In this document: positions 1 to 8,176 of the stretch, in pieces
How the letters are laid out: every line of letters starts with the position of its first letter
Position numbering within the stretch: position 1 is the stretch's first letter
Origin: Thalassiosira profunda
Taxonomy: Eukaryota > Bacillariophyta > Thalassiosirophyceae > Thalassiosirales > Thalassiosiraceae
Reading direction: 5' to 3'
Length of the DNA: 11,496 nucleotides
NCBI GenBank assembly: GCA_036939355.1
Contig: JALLAP010002000.1
Location: 1-11,496 of the forward strand
Notes under the pieces: generated by a model
The model's database searches: none
Seen by the model: the letters and a program-made list of their open reading frames with translations, nothing else
Told to the model about the DNA's origin: nothing
Program-made: the position numbers and the translations under genes

Positions 1-1507
1 GCGTCGCATTTCCCATTCCGTGCATTGCGTCGTATTGATGATACGGATTCCAAAACGCATCGTCGTCCGTTTCCACCTCCTCGGCGCGTTGCCGTGCCTC
101 CTCCTCTTCCTCCAGCACGCTCTCCTTGTAGCTCTCCCCCAACACCCTTAAACAGCTCCCCGTCACCACCAACGTCAACACACTAATGCTGATCAAGAAC
201 ACGAAGAACGTTCTGTGGTTCCGCTCCCCGATGCACGTGCCCACCCACGGACAGTGGTGATCGAACTTGGAAACGCAGCAGTTGCAACTGTTGCAGTGCT
301 TGCTCCGCGGGGGTCGGTGGATGTTGCACGTCGTGCAGTACTTGTACCCCAGGGGCCCTCCCAGGGGGACGGGTCCGCCGCGCGGGATCGAGTCCGGCGG
401 GGGCGGCGGACGGACGGGCGACGATGCGGGTGGCAGGATCCCGGGATCGGTCGTGGCGCACTTCCATAATGAAACGAAGGCGGCGACGGCCGCGATTATG
501 CTCAGGTAGATTGTGACCGCGTGGGTCGTCCAGAGGTGCATAGTGTGCGCGGTCGTGGCATCGTCCGGGTGGTAGCGAGGATCGTGCCTTATCAAATGGG
601 GCAGCACAATCCCAAAGTGCAGCCCCGCCCCGATCAACAGAATTGCATTTGTAAGATAAAACAGCGGCGCGTCCGACCCCAGCATGACCTTGCCGTCGCA
701 CAAGAAGACGTGGTTGCCCATCCACCCCTCACGCACTTTGAATTCGTCCGCGCGTTTGAAGGCCGGGGGTTCCTCCCCCAACTGGGCCGAGGTGAGGCTG
801 CCCGCGTGCGTCAGTGCCGGTGCGCTCCCGTTGCTTTGCAATTGGTGCAGCTGCGACCGCCGCGCCCACCCCGTCCTCCCGCCGACGGAAACTAATATCC
901 ACCGCCCGCTGGGATCCGTGCCGTGGGAGGGGAGGACCATGGACCGCGTCAATAAGCCGGTGGTGTCCTTTTGCGGATTGGGCGTCTGGGATTGCCTCCT
1001 CCGCGGGCTGTGGCCTCGGCCATGTGGTTCGTTGCTCCCGTTGGCTTCATTTTCCCCGCCCCGCTGGTCCTCGGGATACGTCTCCAGCGGCCGCTTGTAC
1101 AGGGCGATGAACGGGGTGGCCTTGGTGGACGTGAAGCGGTAATACCGCTGGACGGTGGGGTTGGCCTCGCTGCGGTAGTAAAAATCGGTGGGAGTCACCG
1201 GGCCCGCGGGCGTCGGGCTCGCGATATTTCGAGCGGATGGATCGGCGCAATATCCAATGGACAGTTCCTCCCTCGTTAATCCCCGTCGTCGCGGGGCCTT
1301 GCCGTTGCCATCCCGGGGGGCATCGGCATTGCTGGTTGCAGTTGCAGAGGACGTGTCCGCAGATGCATTGTTTGTGTTGGAAGTTGCATCATACCCAGCG
1401 CTGGAACCGACATCACGACTATCACCTCCGGCAGATCCGCTGACAGAGGGGCCACCCCCGCCGCCGCCCTGCAGCAGGGGGGAGGTTTCCGCGGCGTCGT
1501 TGCTCAT
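1..1507 (-). CDS. DHHC-type protein S-palmitoyltransferase, 3' end outside the window
   Basis: An integral membrane enzyme that transfers palmitate to cysteines of target proteins, usually at Golgi, ER or plasma membrane. It is open without introns for 502 codons from the ATG at 1507 to the left edge. This is the first in-frame ATG after a stop at 1625-1627, and it has G at -3. Residues 1-270 are a polar Ser/Gly/Arg-rich cytosolic extension. Membrane segments lie near residues 280-302 and 329-347. A TTDPG motif follows (D354), as is standard after the second membrane segment. The cysteine-rich zinc domain runs from about 388 to 433 (C391 onward: CTTC, HCNSC and others), with catalytic D416-H417-H418-C419 followed by [16 protein letters not shown] third membrane segment lies around 435-455, then a Glu-rich stretch. 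The fourth membrane segment and TTxE region are missing because the gene leaves the window. The family is certain; the substrate is unknown. Confidence 0.93.
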   Translation of the reverse strand, partial: MSNDAAETSPLLQGGGGGGPSVSGSAGGDSRDVGSSAGYDATSNTNNASADTSSATATSNADAPRDGNGKAPRRRGLTREELSIGYCADPSARNIASPTPAGPVTPTDFYYRSEANPTVQRYYRFTSTKATPFIALYKRPLETYPEDQRGGENEANGSNEPHGRGHSPRRRQSQTPNPQKDTTGLLTRSMVLPSHGTDPSGRWILVSVGGRTGWARRSQLHQLQSNGSAPALTHAGSLTSAQLGEEPPAFKRADEFKVREGWMGNHVFLCDGKVMLGSDAPLFYLTNAILLIGAGLHFGIVLPHLIRHDPRYHPDDATTAHTMHLWTTHAVTIYLSIIAAVAAFVSLWKCATTDPGILPPASSPVRPPPPPDSIPRGGPVPLGGPLGYKYCTTCNIHRPPRSKHCNSCNCCVSKFDHHCPWVGTCIGERNHRTFFVFLISISVLTLVVTGSCLRVLGESYKESVLEEEEEARQRAEEVETDDDAFWNPYHQYDAMHGMGNAT

Positions 1508-1726
1508 GGCCGCGCCGCGGGTGGTCCACGCGACACGGAGGTGAGAGTGTGGGAGGTTGGAGGTGGGAGCAAAAGAGAAATGAGCCCCTACGTACGTTGG
1601 TATCGTAGATACTACGTATTTGGCTCAGGTACTATATCTTCGAGTTCGAGGTTCGAGGTTGTTCGAGGCCACAAACCAATCACCCACCCATCAACCTTTG
1701 ACGACCAGCGGCGCCCCACCTAGACC
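1508..1726. promoter_or_regulatory. Divergent promoter region between palmitoyltransferase and transporter genes
   Basis: This 219-bp stretch separates two start codons that face away from each other, so it should hold both promoters and both 5' leaders. It contains four close copies of TTCGAG(G) at 1639-1668, two TACGTA palindromes at 1589-1594 and 1613-1618, and a 5-bp inverted repeat GTATC-gta-GATAC at 1600-1612. An AT-rich patch TACTATATC lies at 1629-1638. No convincing TATA box or known binding site can be named. The regulatory role is inferred from position. Confidence 0.45.
1639..1668. repeat. Four short direct copies of TTCGAG(G)
   Basis: Copies start at 1639, 1645, 1652 and 1662. 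The last three are the 7-mer TTCGAGG and the first is the hexamer TTCGAG. They lie 59 to 88 bp upstream of the transporter ATG. Such a cluster could be a transcription-factor binding array or a chance microsatellite; the sequence cannot decide. Confidence 0.6.
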
Positions 1727-3518
1727 ATGCGCGCGTCGCCAATACTGGCGGTGACACTATTGGCGTCGGCGGGCGGCGCCGAGGCTCGCAGGGATCGATC
1801 CTCCCTCCGACATCACCGTCGACGTCAGCCATCAAGGCAAACACACCCACCATCTGATGGCTCGCTGCACCGCGTGGCCCGGGGCGGCGGCACCGGCGAC
1901 GCCGGGTCCGCCCGCCTCGGCGCGTCGCTGGGAGAAATACTGGTCGACAAGCGGGGCTACAGCAGCATGGTTGCCGTCCGAGGGGGCGACAAATCATCCA
2001 ACAACGCGGACACATCAAGCAGAGGACTGACTCTGACACCCCAGGCCCTAGCCACACTCGCAATGGCGGCGTGCATGTCCCTCCACTATTTGTCCTACAG
2101 CCTCGCCCGTCCAGCGACCATGACGCTGTTCACGTCTTCTCGCTTGGGGTTCGGGGGAAACGTCTCCGCCTACCCGCTGGCCATGACGTTCATCAGCCCC
2201 ATGAGCTTTCTGTTGCTGCTGGTGTACGGGGGCGTGCTGAACCGGCACGGGCCGCTGGTGGCGCTCAAGGCCACGACGCTGGGGTGTGCAAGTGTATTGG
2301 GAATATCTGCGCTGCTCATCTCGCGATTGGCCCCGCTGATCGAGAACAACTCCTCGCTGGCCACATTGACCAAGTACGTCGTCGGCGCCCTCTTCGTCTT
2401 TCGGGAGAGCTACGTCCAGCTCATCACGTCGCAGCACTGGTCGTTCATCAGTTCGGTCTTGACGCCGGGGCAGAGTTCGACGTGGTTCGCCCCCATCAGT
2501 GGACTGACGAGCGTGACGAGCGCCCTGGCAGCGATGGGGGTGGGGAAGCTGTCCAACTTGTGGGGATTGACGGGGGTGCTGGCCACGGCCGCAGGGGTGT
2601 TGGGGGCAAGCGTGGTGCTGGGGGAGATGGCGTACGCGGTGGCGGAGAAGAACGGGTTCAACCCCGCGGACGAGCACGAGCGAAAGAAGCGTTCCAAAGC
2701 GAAGAATGCGACAACCAAAGCCACGGACGGGGAAGGCCTCATCACGAAAGCCAGGGATGTTTTTGCCCGCGTCCCAACGCTGTGGGCCCTCTTCTGCGAG
2801 ATCCTCGCGTGCCAGGGCCTCTCGACTCTTCTCAACGTGTGCTGCGTCACGAAGGTGTCGCAGGCGGTCCCCGACGACGCGGAGCGCGCGGGATGGATGG
2901 GAAAGTTCTTCGCCACTGTCAATGTGCTGAGCTGCATTCTCCAGTTTGGTGTCCTGCCCGCGACGTCGTCGTTCGCGGAGCCGAGCGTGCTCTGGAAGGG
3001 GATGCCGATGATCATGCTCGCGATGACGGCGTCGCTGGCCTTCCCCGCGCTCGTGGGTGGCAAACACACAGATGCCGGTGGCGACGCCTCCTTAAATGCA
3101 GTGGCGTCGGCCTTCTTGGCTATGAAGACGCTGGAATTTTCTGTGCGACGGATGTTGGACGAGATGGTCTACGTTGTGAGTCTTGCCTCTACCAAACGAG
3201 TTGTCATGTTGCGCAAGAATCAGATGCTTACCGCGATATGCACTGTTCTCTTCCTAATCTCAGCCTCTCGATTACGAGTCACGATTCCTTGGAAAGGAGG
3301 TCATCGGCGTGCTAGGATATCGCTTCGGAAAGTCCGCGGCGAGCTTGGCCTTGTCGGCTGTAACCTCGATGTTTGGCGCGGTGGGGCTGCAGGAGCTGTC
3401 GTACTTTGCCACTGGGGCGTCGGGACTGTGGCTGGCGGCAGCATGGCGGTTGGGCAATCTTGTTCCAACGAGGAAGGAGGCCGACGAGGCATACGAAAGG
3501 ATGAAGAAGGAAGGCTGA
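1727..3518 (+). CDS. Multi-membrane transporter resembling TLC/NTT nucleotide translocases (two exons)
   Basis: The coding sequence is the join of 1727-3175 and 3264-3518, giving 567 residues. Residues 1-20 look like a signal peptide (hydrophobic ILAVTLLASAGG, then AEA). An Arg/Ser/His-rich linker with a VRGG motif (84-87) follows, and membrane segments begin near 105. Hydrophobic segments cluster at about 105-125, 148-170, 178-200, 213-230, 256-272, 279-304, 350-373, 392-412, 422-443, 452-468, 500-526 and 530-548, about twelve, split by a Lys-rich central loop (309-345). Spliced exon 2 gives the stretch KEVIGVLGYRFGKS, which resembles the conserved KxxIDxxGxRxGK block near the C-terminus of ATP/ADP (TLC/NTT) carriers. 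The polar block with FRESYVQLITSQHWSF (225-240) also suits that family. NTT carriers exchange nucleotides across plastid or endosymbiont membranes. Substrate and membrane are inferred. An unrelated major-facilitator-type carrier remains possible. The ATG has an ACC context. Confidence 0.68.
3176..3263 (+). other. Spliceosomal intron in the transporter gene (88 nt, phase 0)
   Basis: The donor is GTGAGT at 3176, exactly on a codon boundary. The acceptor is ...TCTCAG ending at 3263, with a possible branch site CTAAT just upstream at 3254-3258. Although the frame stays open through the intron, reading on gives an unrelated basic C-terminus. Splicing joins VYV to PLDYESRFLGKEV and so restores the conserved carrier block and the long hydrophobic end. 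The splice choice rests on that protein logic. Confidence 0.85.
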
Positions 3519-3533
3519 TGTAGGGTGTAGCTA

Positions 3534-6476
3534 TTAGGGTACAACTTGCTCATTGTAGATATCGCCGAACATCAGTCCTTCATCAAAGCTGTTCAGCAAC
3601 GATTCCGGGTCAACATCGCTCGTGTCAACATCCTCAAACGTATCCACTCCAACCTTGTCTGCCAACGCACGTATTCCGTCAGGCAGCTTCGAATGCCGAC
3701 CGCCTTGTTTCATCGTGTTGCTCCAGGCTTGCATTCGTTTCGCTGGTGGGGGCGCCATGGCGTCCGAGGAGAAGATCTCAGCCGTCCGCTTGTTTAGTTT
3801 GGCCAGTCCTTCGATGTTGAAGACGCGTGCCTCGAGTTCGGCGAGCGTGTGGTAGAGAGGGGCATACAACGGATTCACTTCAATGCCGCTCTCCAGCAGT
3901 TCTCGAGCCTCAACGATCTTTCCTCGGCCAATCTCATGTTCTGCTAGAGCCCTGTACAGCTCCATGTCTAGCGGTGCGCACTCGATGCCGCGGCGTAAGA
4001 TCAAGCCGACAAGCCCTTCGTTGCCCATTTTCTTCTCAATTTCTGCTGCAACCAACCAGCCTCCGCCATTTCGCTTATCCCGCGTCAGAGCTTCGCCGAT
4101 GAGCCGTTTGGCCGTGGATACGTCGCCGGAACGCAGCTCGAGGCAGGCCCACCCCTGGTAAAGCGGGACGTGCTCTGGGCACGTCTCGATGCCCGCGGCA
4201 AACAATTGCCGGGCCTTGCCAAGGTTTGATTTCCAACTCTCGAGTGTCGCATAGGCCTGCCACAGCGCACCGTGCTTTGGCGTATGCTTCAACCCGCACT
4301 CGAACAGCGTCCGCGCCGTCCGGAAGTTCCCTGACCGCATCTCCATCACCCCAAAGCTTTGCCAAGACTGGGCGTGGCGTGGATCGGCTGTAATGGACCT
4401 TTGGAACATCTCCCTTGCTTCATTGTCGTTCCCGAGCCGCGACTCGCACATCGCCATCGCAAGGAGGAGCTGAGGAGAATTGCGATTGTGCTCCAGCCCC
4501 TGATTGATTGCACGCTTGGCCGATGTTGCGTCGTTGTGGACATTGAGCTCAATCATCGCGAGGGTGTGAGCGAGGAAAGCGACGTTGTCGTTGCGAGGGG
4601 GCGCGTAGGCGGTGCTACTGCCATCGCCACTCATGTCAAACAGGGCCATGCCGCGCTGCAGGACTCGTCGCGCCTCGGCAACCTCTCCCAGTGAGAGGTG
4701 GAGTTTGGCCAGGCCGTGGTAGACTGAAGGCGCATCGGTGCAGTTGGCGTTGATGCCGTCCTCGTACAATTGCAGAGCCCTTTTCGCATTTCCCTCCCGC
4801 CGTTCCATGTTGCCATACGCATTGTACGCCGGCGCATGCTTGGGATCGACAAGGAGGGCTTCGTCGAACAGCCTCCTTGCCATGGTCACGTTCGGACCCT
4901 GCTCCTCGCCCATCTCGGGACTGCGGAGTTCCAGCATTGCGTATGCCACCAGTGCCGGCGCAGAGGGCTCGAGGTGAAGACTCGCACCATACAGGTCTCG
5001 CGCCGCCGCGATGTTTCCCCTCCGCTCCTCCACATGCCCTGCTGCCTGGAGCAACGTGTGATCGCGGGGGTACATTCGCATGCCCTGTCCAAGGATCCTC
5101 CGCGCCTCGCGCAGGTTCGTTTTGGATTCGAGCTTGGCCCACGCGTTGAAGAGCCTCCCGTCCTTAACAGGAAAGGTCACCCGGGTTCCTTTGCCATGCC
5201 GACCCTGCCTTGATTGTTTGGTGCATATCTCTTTCAGCCGCTTCTTCACAACCACGTCGTCTACCATTCCTCCTGAGGTGCCCAACCGGGCCAATGCGAC
5301 ATATGCTCGACTGTCGGCCACGTCTCCGCTGGCAAGTGCCTCCTTCAGCAGCTCGCTGGCCCGCTCGATATCGCGGTACACTGTCTCCTCTAACGAAGAC
5401 GCAGCAAGGTAGACCTCGATTCGTTCTCTCTCGTTGTTCATCCGATGAACGTACGTCGAGTACAGTTCTCGTGCCGAGTTGGGATGGCCTGATTTGGTGT
5501 ACAGTTCCCCCAAAGATTGCACCAGAGCAGCAGAGGGCTGGTACGTCAGGCCCCGCTGCCACAGCTGACGGGCCTTTTTGATGTTTTCTGCTTGTTGCAT
5601 TTCGGTGCCCGTGCCCTCTTCGTCGCTTCCGTGCTGCATCTCCAGCAGCCCGTACGCATGGCAGACATATCCATTCCACGGATCGATTTCCAGCGCTTTT
5701 TCGAACAGCTCCCGTGTCTTGGCGAAATTGCCCAGCGACTGCTCGTGCATCGCCCAGCCGTGCCACAGATGCACAGATTCGGGACAATGGGACGTCCCGA
5801 CCGAGAAGATCTCCGAGGCCGATTGGAACTTTCGCGTCAGGGTTCGTTCGGCATCCTCTTTGGCACCATCGGAACTCTCCGGTCTTCTTCCCAACCTGTT
5901 CCCCCTTTCCCTCCTACTCTCCAGCCTCGCCAACGCGAGGTACGAGTGGGCGTCCGCCGGTTCCAGCTCCAAAATGTCCTCCAGCATCTCCGACGCCTCC
6001 CGCCACGCCCCCTGCTTCTCGAGCGTTCTGGCCTTGGAATACATGTAGCGGACGCGCCTCTTTTTGTTCTGGCGGACGGAACATCGCTGGGCCGCCTTTC
6101 CCCGCTTTTGGTAGGGTCCTTTTCGTTTGTTGTATTTGGATTTCTTCTGTGCTGACTTGCTTTGCTTTTGCAGCTTCCGTTGGGCGTGTTGTTGTTTGAG
6201 CTGGGATATTTTTTCATCTGTGGACGTGTTCATCGAGCCTTTTATTGTTGCCTCAATTGCTGCCTCGTCTACTATGGCCCTCCGAGGTTTGGGAGAAGTG
6301 GTGCTGTATAACTTTGACTGCCATCTCACCACCGCCCCAGGATTGGGCGAAGTGATGGGTCTGGTTGAAAATGCAGAAGCTGGTATGGCGGGGGAAAGAA
6401 GCAGCAGGGCTGCCGCAGCGACAGTGCATACCCTTCGTATTCTTCGTTTTCCCGCCCTCCAAACGCTTTCAGGCAT
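3534..6476 (-). CDS. Plastid-targeted HAT/TPR repeat RNA factor, Mbb1/HCF107-like
   Basis: A 980-residue protein made almost wholly of about 34-residue helical HAT/TPR repeats (about 144-904). The repeats show the W-x-x-(W/F)-A-x-(L/M)-E, GN-x-x-x-AR-x-LF and P-x-H motifs of Mbb1 (Chlamydomonas) and HCF107 (Arabidopsis). Those proteins bind the 5' end of plastid psbB/psbH RNAs, protecting and processing them for photosystem II assembly. I chose the ATG at 6476 over one 37 codons upstream at 6587, because it gives a clean signal peptide: basic RAGKRRIRR, hydrophobic VCTVAAAALLLLSPAIPA, then ASA|F with F at residue 36. A Ser/Pro/Arg-rich transit stretch and a Lys/Gln-rich basic segment (about 93-143) precede the repeats. 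The last 76 residues are an acidic non-repeat tail. There are no introns. The fold and plastid location are strong; psbB/psbH as the target is inferred from family resemblance. Its stop lies 15 bp from that of the convergent transporter. Confidence 0.82.
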   Translation of the reverse strand: MPESVWRAGKRRIRRVCTVAAAALLLLSPAIPASAFSTRPITSPNPGAVVRWQSKLYSTTSPKPRRAIVDEAAIEATIKGSMNTSTDEKISQLKQQHAQRKLQKQSKSAQKKSKYNKRKGPYQKRGKAAQRCSVRQNKKRRVRYMYSKARTLEKQGAWREASEMLEDILELEPADAHSYLALARLESRRERGNRLGRRPESSDGAKEDAERTLTRKFQSASEIFSVGTSHCPESVHLWHGWAMHEQSLGNFAKTRELFEKALEIDPWNGYVCHAYGLLEMQHGSDEEGTGTEMQQAENIKKARQLWQRGLTYQPSAALVQSLGELYTKSGHPNSARELYSTYVHRMNNERERIEVYLAASSLEETVYRDIERASELLKEALASGDVADSRAYVALARLGTSGGMVDDVVVKKRLKEICTKQSRQGRHGKGTRVTFPVKDGRLFNAWAKLESKTNLREARRILGQGMRMYPRDHTLLQAAGHVEERRGNIAAARDLYGASLHLEPSAPALVAYAMLELRSPEMGEEQGPNVTMARRLFDEALLVDPKHAPAYNAYGNMERREGNAKRALQLYEDGINANCTDAPSVYHGLAKLHLSLGEVAEARRVLQRGMALFDMSGDGSSTAYAPPRNDNVAFLAHTLAMIELNVHNDATSAKRAINQGLEHNRNSPQLLLAMAMCESRLGNDNEAREMFQRSITADPRHAQSWQSFGVMEMRSGNFRTARTLFECGLKHTPKHGALWQAYATLESWKSNLGKARQLFAAGIETCPEHVPLYQGWACLELRSGDVSTAKRLIGEALTRDKRNGGGWLVAAEIEKKMGNEGLVGLILRRGIECAPLDMELYRALAEHEIGRGKIVEARELLESGIEVNPLYAPLYHTLAELEARVFNIEGLAKLNKRTAEIFSSDAMAPPPAKRMQAWSNTMKQGGRHSKLPDGIRALADKVGVDTFEDVDTSDVDPESLLNSFDEGLMFGDIYNEQVVP

Positions 6477-7020
6477 GATAGGTTGCCTCCCTGTTCCATT
6501 TCTATCGAATATGCGGTGCTCGATGCGGCAGCTCTGATTGCAATTGCAACTCATGATGGGAGACCCAGAATCGGCTGGGTGATACACTTATGAGGTCAAC
6601 AAATCCCGATGCTCGGGCAATATCGCCCTCCCACAGAAACCACACAGTTTGCGCCTATCTGGGCCAGGCTAGGGCTCTAGGGATGCCGCTGTGAGGCGGG
6701 TGGGGGTGGGAGCGTCCGGAAGCGAGCGGGGGGGTTCTCTCCCTTTCAAACAAGGGCTTCATTTAGCGATCATGTACTGGAAGTCCTATGTTTACCAATA
6801 CCATCAACACTCGCTCTAAGTGACGTACTATCACCCTCACCATTCAAAGTCGAGGAAGCGCGAGGTGGCAAGCGGGCGGCAAGCAAGCCAAAGTCGACAG
6901 AACACTTCGAACTTGGGGAGCGAGCATAAACAGTCTGTGTGCTTCTACATCCGGCGGAAGCTTGCTGCAGAGTGGGCGCATTCGTCTAGCACAATCAAAT
7001 GAAAATCAGCGCTCGCAGAG
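6477..7020. promoter_or_regulatory. Divergent promoter region between two plastid-protein genes
   Basis: This 544-bp stretch lies between the start codons of the Mbb1-like gene and the unknown plastid protein, which are transcribed away from each other. It includes the 111 bp that an upstream in-frame ATG of the repeat protein would make coding; I treat that as 5' leader. A TGACGT hexamer at 6821-6826 matches the CO2/cAMP-responsive element described in diatom carbonic anhydrase promoters, but one hexamer is weak evidence. A CCAAT box-like string lies at 6794-6798. No tRNA or other RNA gene is visible on either strand. The open frame at 6820-7002 lacks recognisable protein features. Confidence 0.5.
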
Positions 7021-7906
7021 ATGAATCGCAATATTGCGCCGTCGGGATGGCGGTCGAGGTCGAGGAGAAGATGCCGTTCGCGAACCGATACGCTCGCGGC
7101 AGTCGCCTGTGCAGCATTCGCCCTCCTCTCTGTATCGGTCGCTGCCTTCTCTCCGTCGCTCGGTTGCAACTCTCGCGCCAGACTCCCATTGCTGCAAATA
7201 TGTGAGCGACGGGCACATCATATAAACTCTTGTGCTGCGCGATGCACGACGCGATTGTACAACCTCTTTCCGAAAGATGAGTTCGATCGGGACGACTTTC
7301 TGGACGAGGACGATGACGAATTCGACGGGGAGAAGTACGACCCCGCGGTGGCCGCCCAGATCCGAAAAGCCAAACAATTATTGAACGACACGAAGAGGAA
7401 GCAGGAAGAGAAAGCGAAGGAAGCCGCCAAGGTCGCGGCCGGGGCAGAGTCGGACGCAACAAGCAGCGGCTCGAAAAAGGAAGAGAAAGGAACCAAACTC
7501 CCCTTCTTCGCCGCCCGCTCCTTCACCTCCTCCGCGGCCCAAACCTCCAAGAAGATAAAGTCNAACCAAACTCCCCTTCTTCGCCGCCCGCTCCTTCACC
7601 TCCTCCGCGGCCCAAACCTCCAAGAAGATAAAGTCCAAGACCCAGTCCGGCGAGATCGTCGCGGACGGGGAGACGATGGCCGCCCTCTCCAAATCCGAAG
7701 CGTGGGAGCGCCGGTCGCTCGGCCAAATGTTCCAAAAGGAGAAGCGGGTGGACTTCGACGGGAACGTCGTGGAGGAAGACAAAGAGCGGGCACTGAGCGA
7801 GAAGGATTTGGCGCGGAACATCTTCAACTTGCGGAGGCAGTTGCAGGACAACGATTTCAAGAGGGTGTTCGACGATCGGAATCGGTTCATCGGGGAGATC
7901 GATTAG
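7021..7906 (+). CDS. Plastid-targeted charged protein of unknown function; frame broken by an assembly duplication
   Basis: I do not recognise this family. Residues 1-42 form a signal peptide: Arg-rich start, hydrophobic TLAAVACAAFALLSVSV, ending VAA|F with F43. A basic transit region follows to about residue 78 (TTRLY). The mature part begins with a very acidic stretch (DEFDRDDFLDEDDDEFDG, 86-103), then a Lys/Glu/Ala-rich helix (about 108-140), and ends in a charged helical region of about 90 residues. As deposited, the frame shifts at 7563, where an N sits between two identical 72-bp copies. Dropping 73 nt (one copy plus N) rejoins the frames into a 270-residue protein ending at the TAG at 7904. 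The ATG at 7021 has G at -3; an out-of-frame ATG lies at 6999. Plastid targeting is well supported. Sharing a promoter with an Mbb1-like factor hints at a plastid gene-expression or photosystem role, but this is only inference. Confidence 0.75.
7491..7635 (+). repeat. Exact 72-bp direct repeat around a single N (likely contig-join error)
   Basis: Positions 7491-7562 and 7564-7635 are identical base for base, with one N at 7563 between them. An exact repeat abutting an ambiguous base is the expected product of joining two overlapping contig ends without merging them. Removal of 73 nt restores the reading frame of the surrounding gene, and that frame then continues without a stop to its end. 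A true tandem duplication would leave the gene frameshifted. Confidence 0.92.
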
Positions 7907-8176
7907 GGGGGAGAATCAATCGGAGAGATGTCGCAGCTTCTGGCAGGGCGTTTTGCGCTGTTGAAGTAGATGGACAAGGATTAGTGATTGTGATACTGCA
8001 ACTTGCATCGTCCACACCTCATTCCCCAGTGAGCGCTGCGAGAAGTGCGCTGTCTCAAATGAATACTAGCTTTCACTAGCATAACCTATCTCCTACCTAG
8101 CTGAAACATGAAGCGGCTGCAGCCACACCTAAAAACACTAAGAATGCAAACGGCTCTTCCCCCAAACACGGCCCCC

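Noticed and set aside
183..725. A 180-codon minus-strand frame within the palmitoyltransferase
   Set aside because: It is an offset frame of the same strand; the true frame carries DHHC, TTDPG and the cysteine-rich domain.
2048..3067. A 339-codon minus-strand frame inside the transporter gene
   Set aside because: Its product is rich in Arg, His and Gln with no hydrophobic or domain pattern, as expected for an antisense shadow of a membrane protein.
3176..3523. Unspliced reading of the transporter to a stop at 3523
   Set aside because: It gives a basic, Gly-rich end unlike a carrier, whereas splicing GTGAGT...CAG restores conserved membrane segments.
6477..6587. 37-residue N-terminal extension of the Mbb1-like protein
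   Set aside because: It would bury the signal peptide behind a polar stretch and spoil the ASA|F leader.
6820..7002. A 60-codon plus-strand frame upstream of the plastid protein
   Set aside because: It has a random-like composition with no motif or leader and lies in the expected promoter and 5' leader.
7021..7906. Programmed frameshift or pseudogene
   Set aside because: The frame break coincides exactly with an N and an exact duplication, so an assembly error is the simpler cause.
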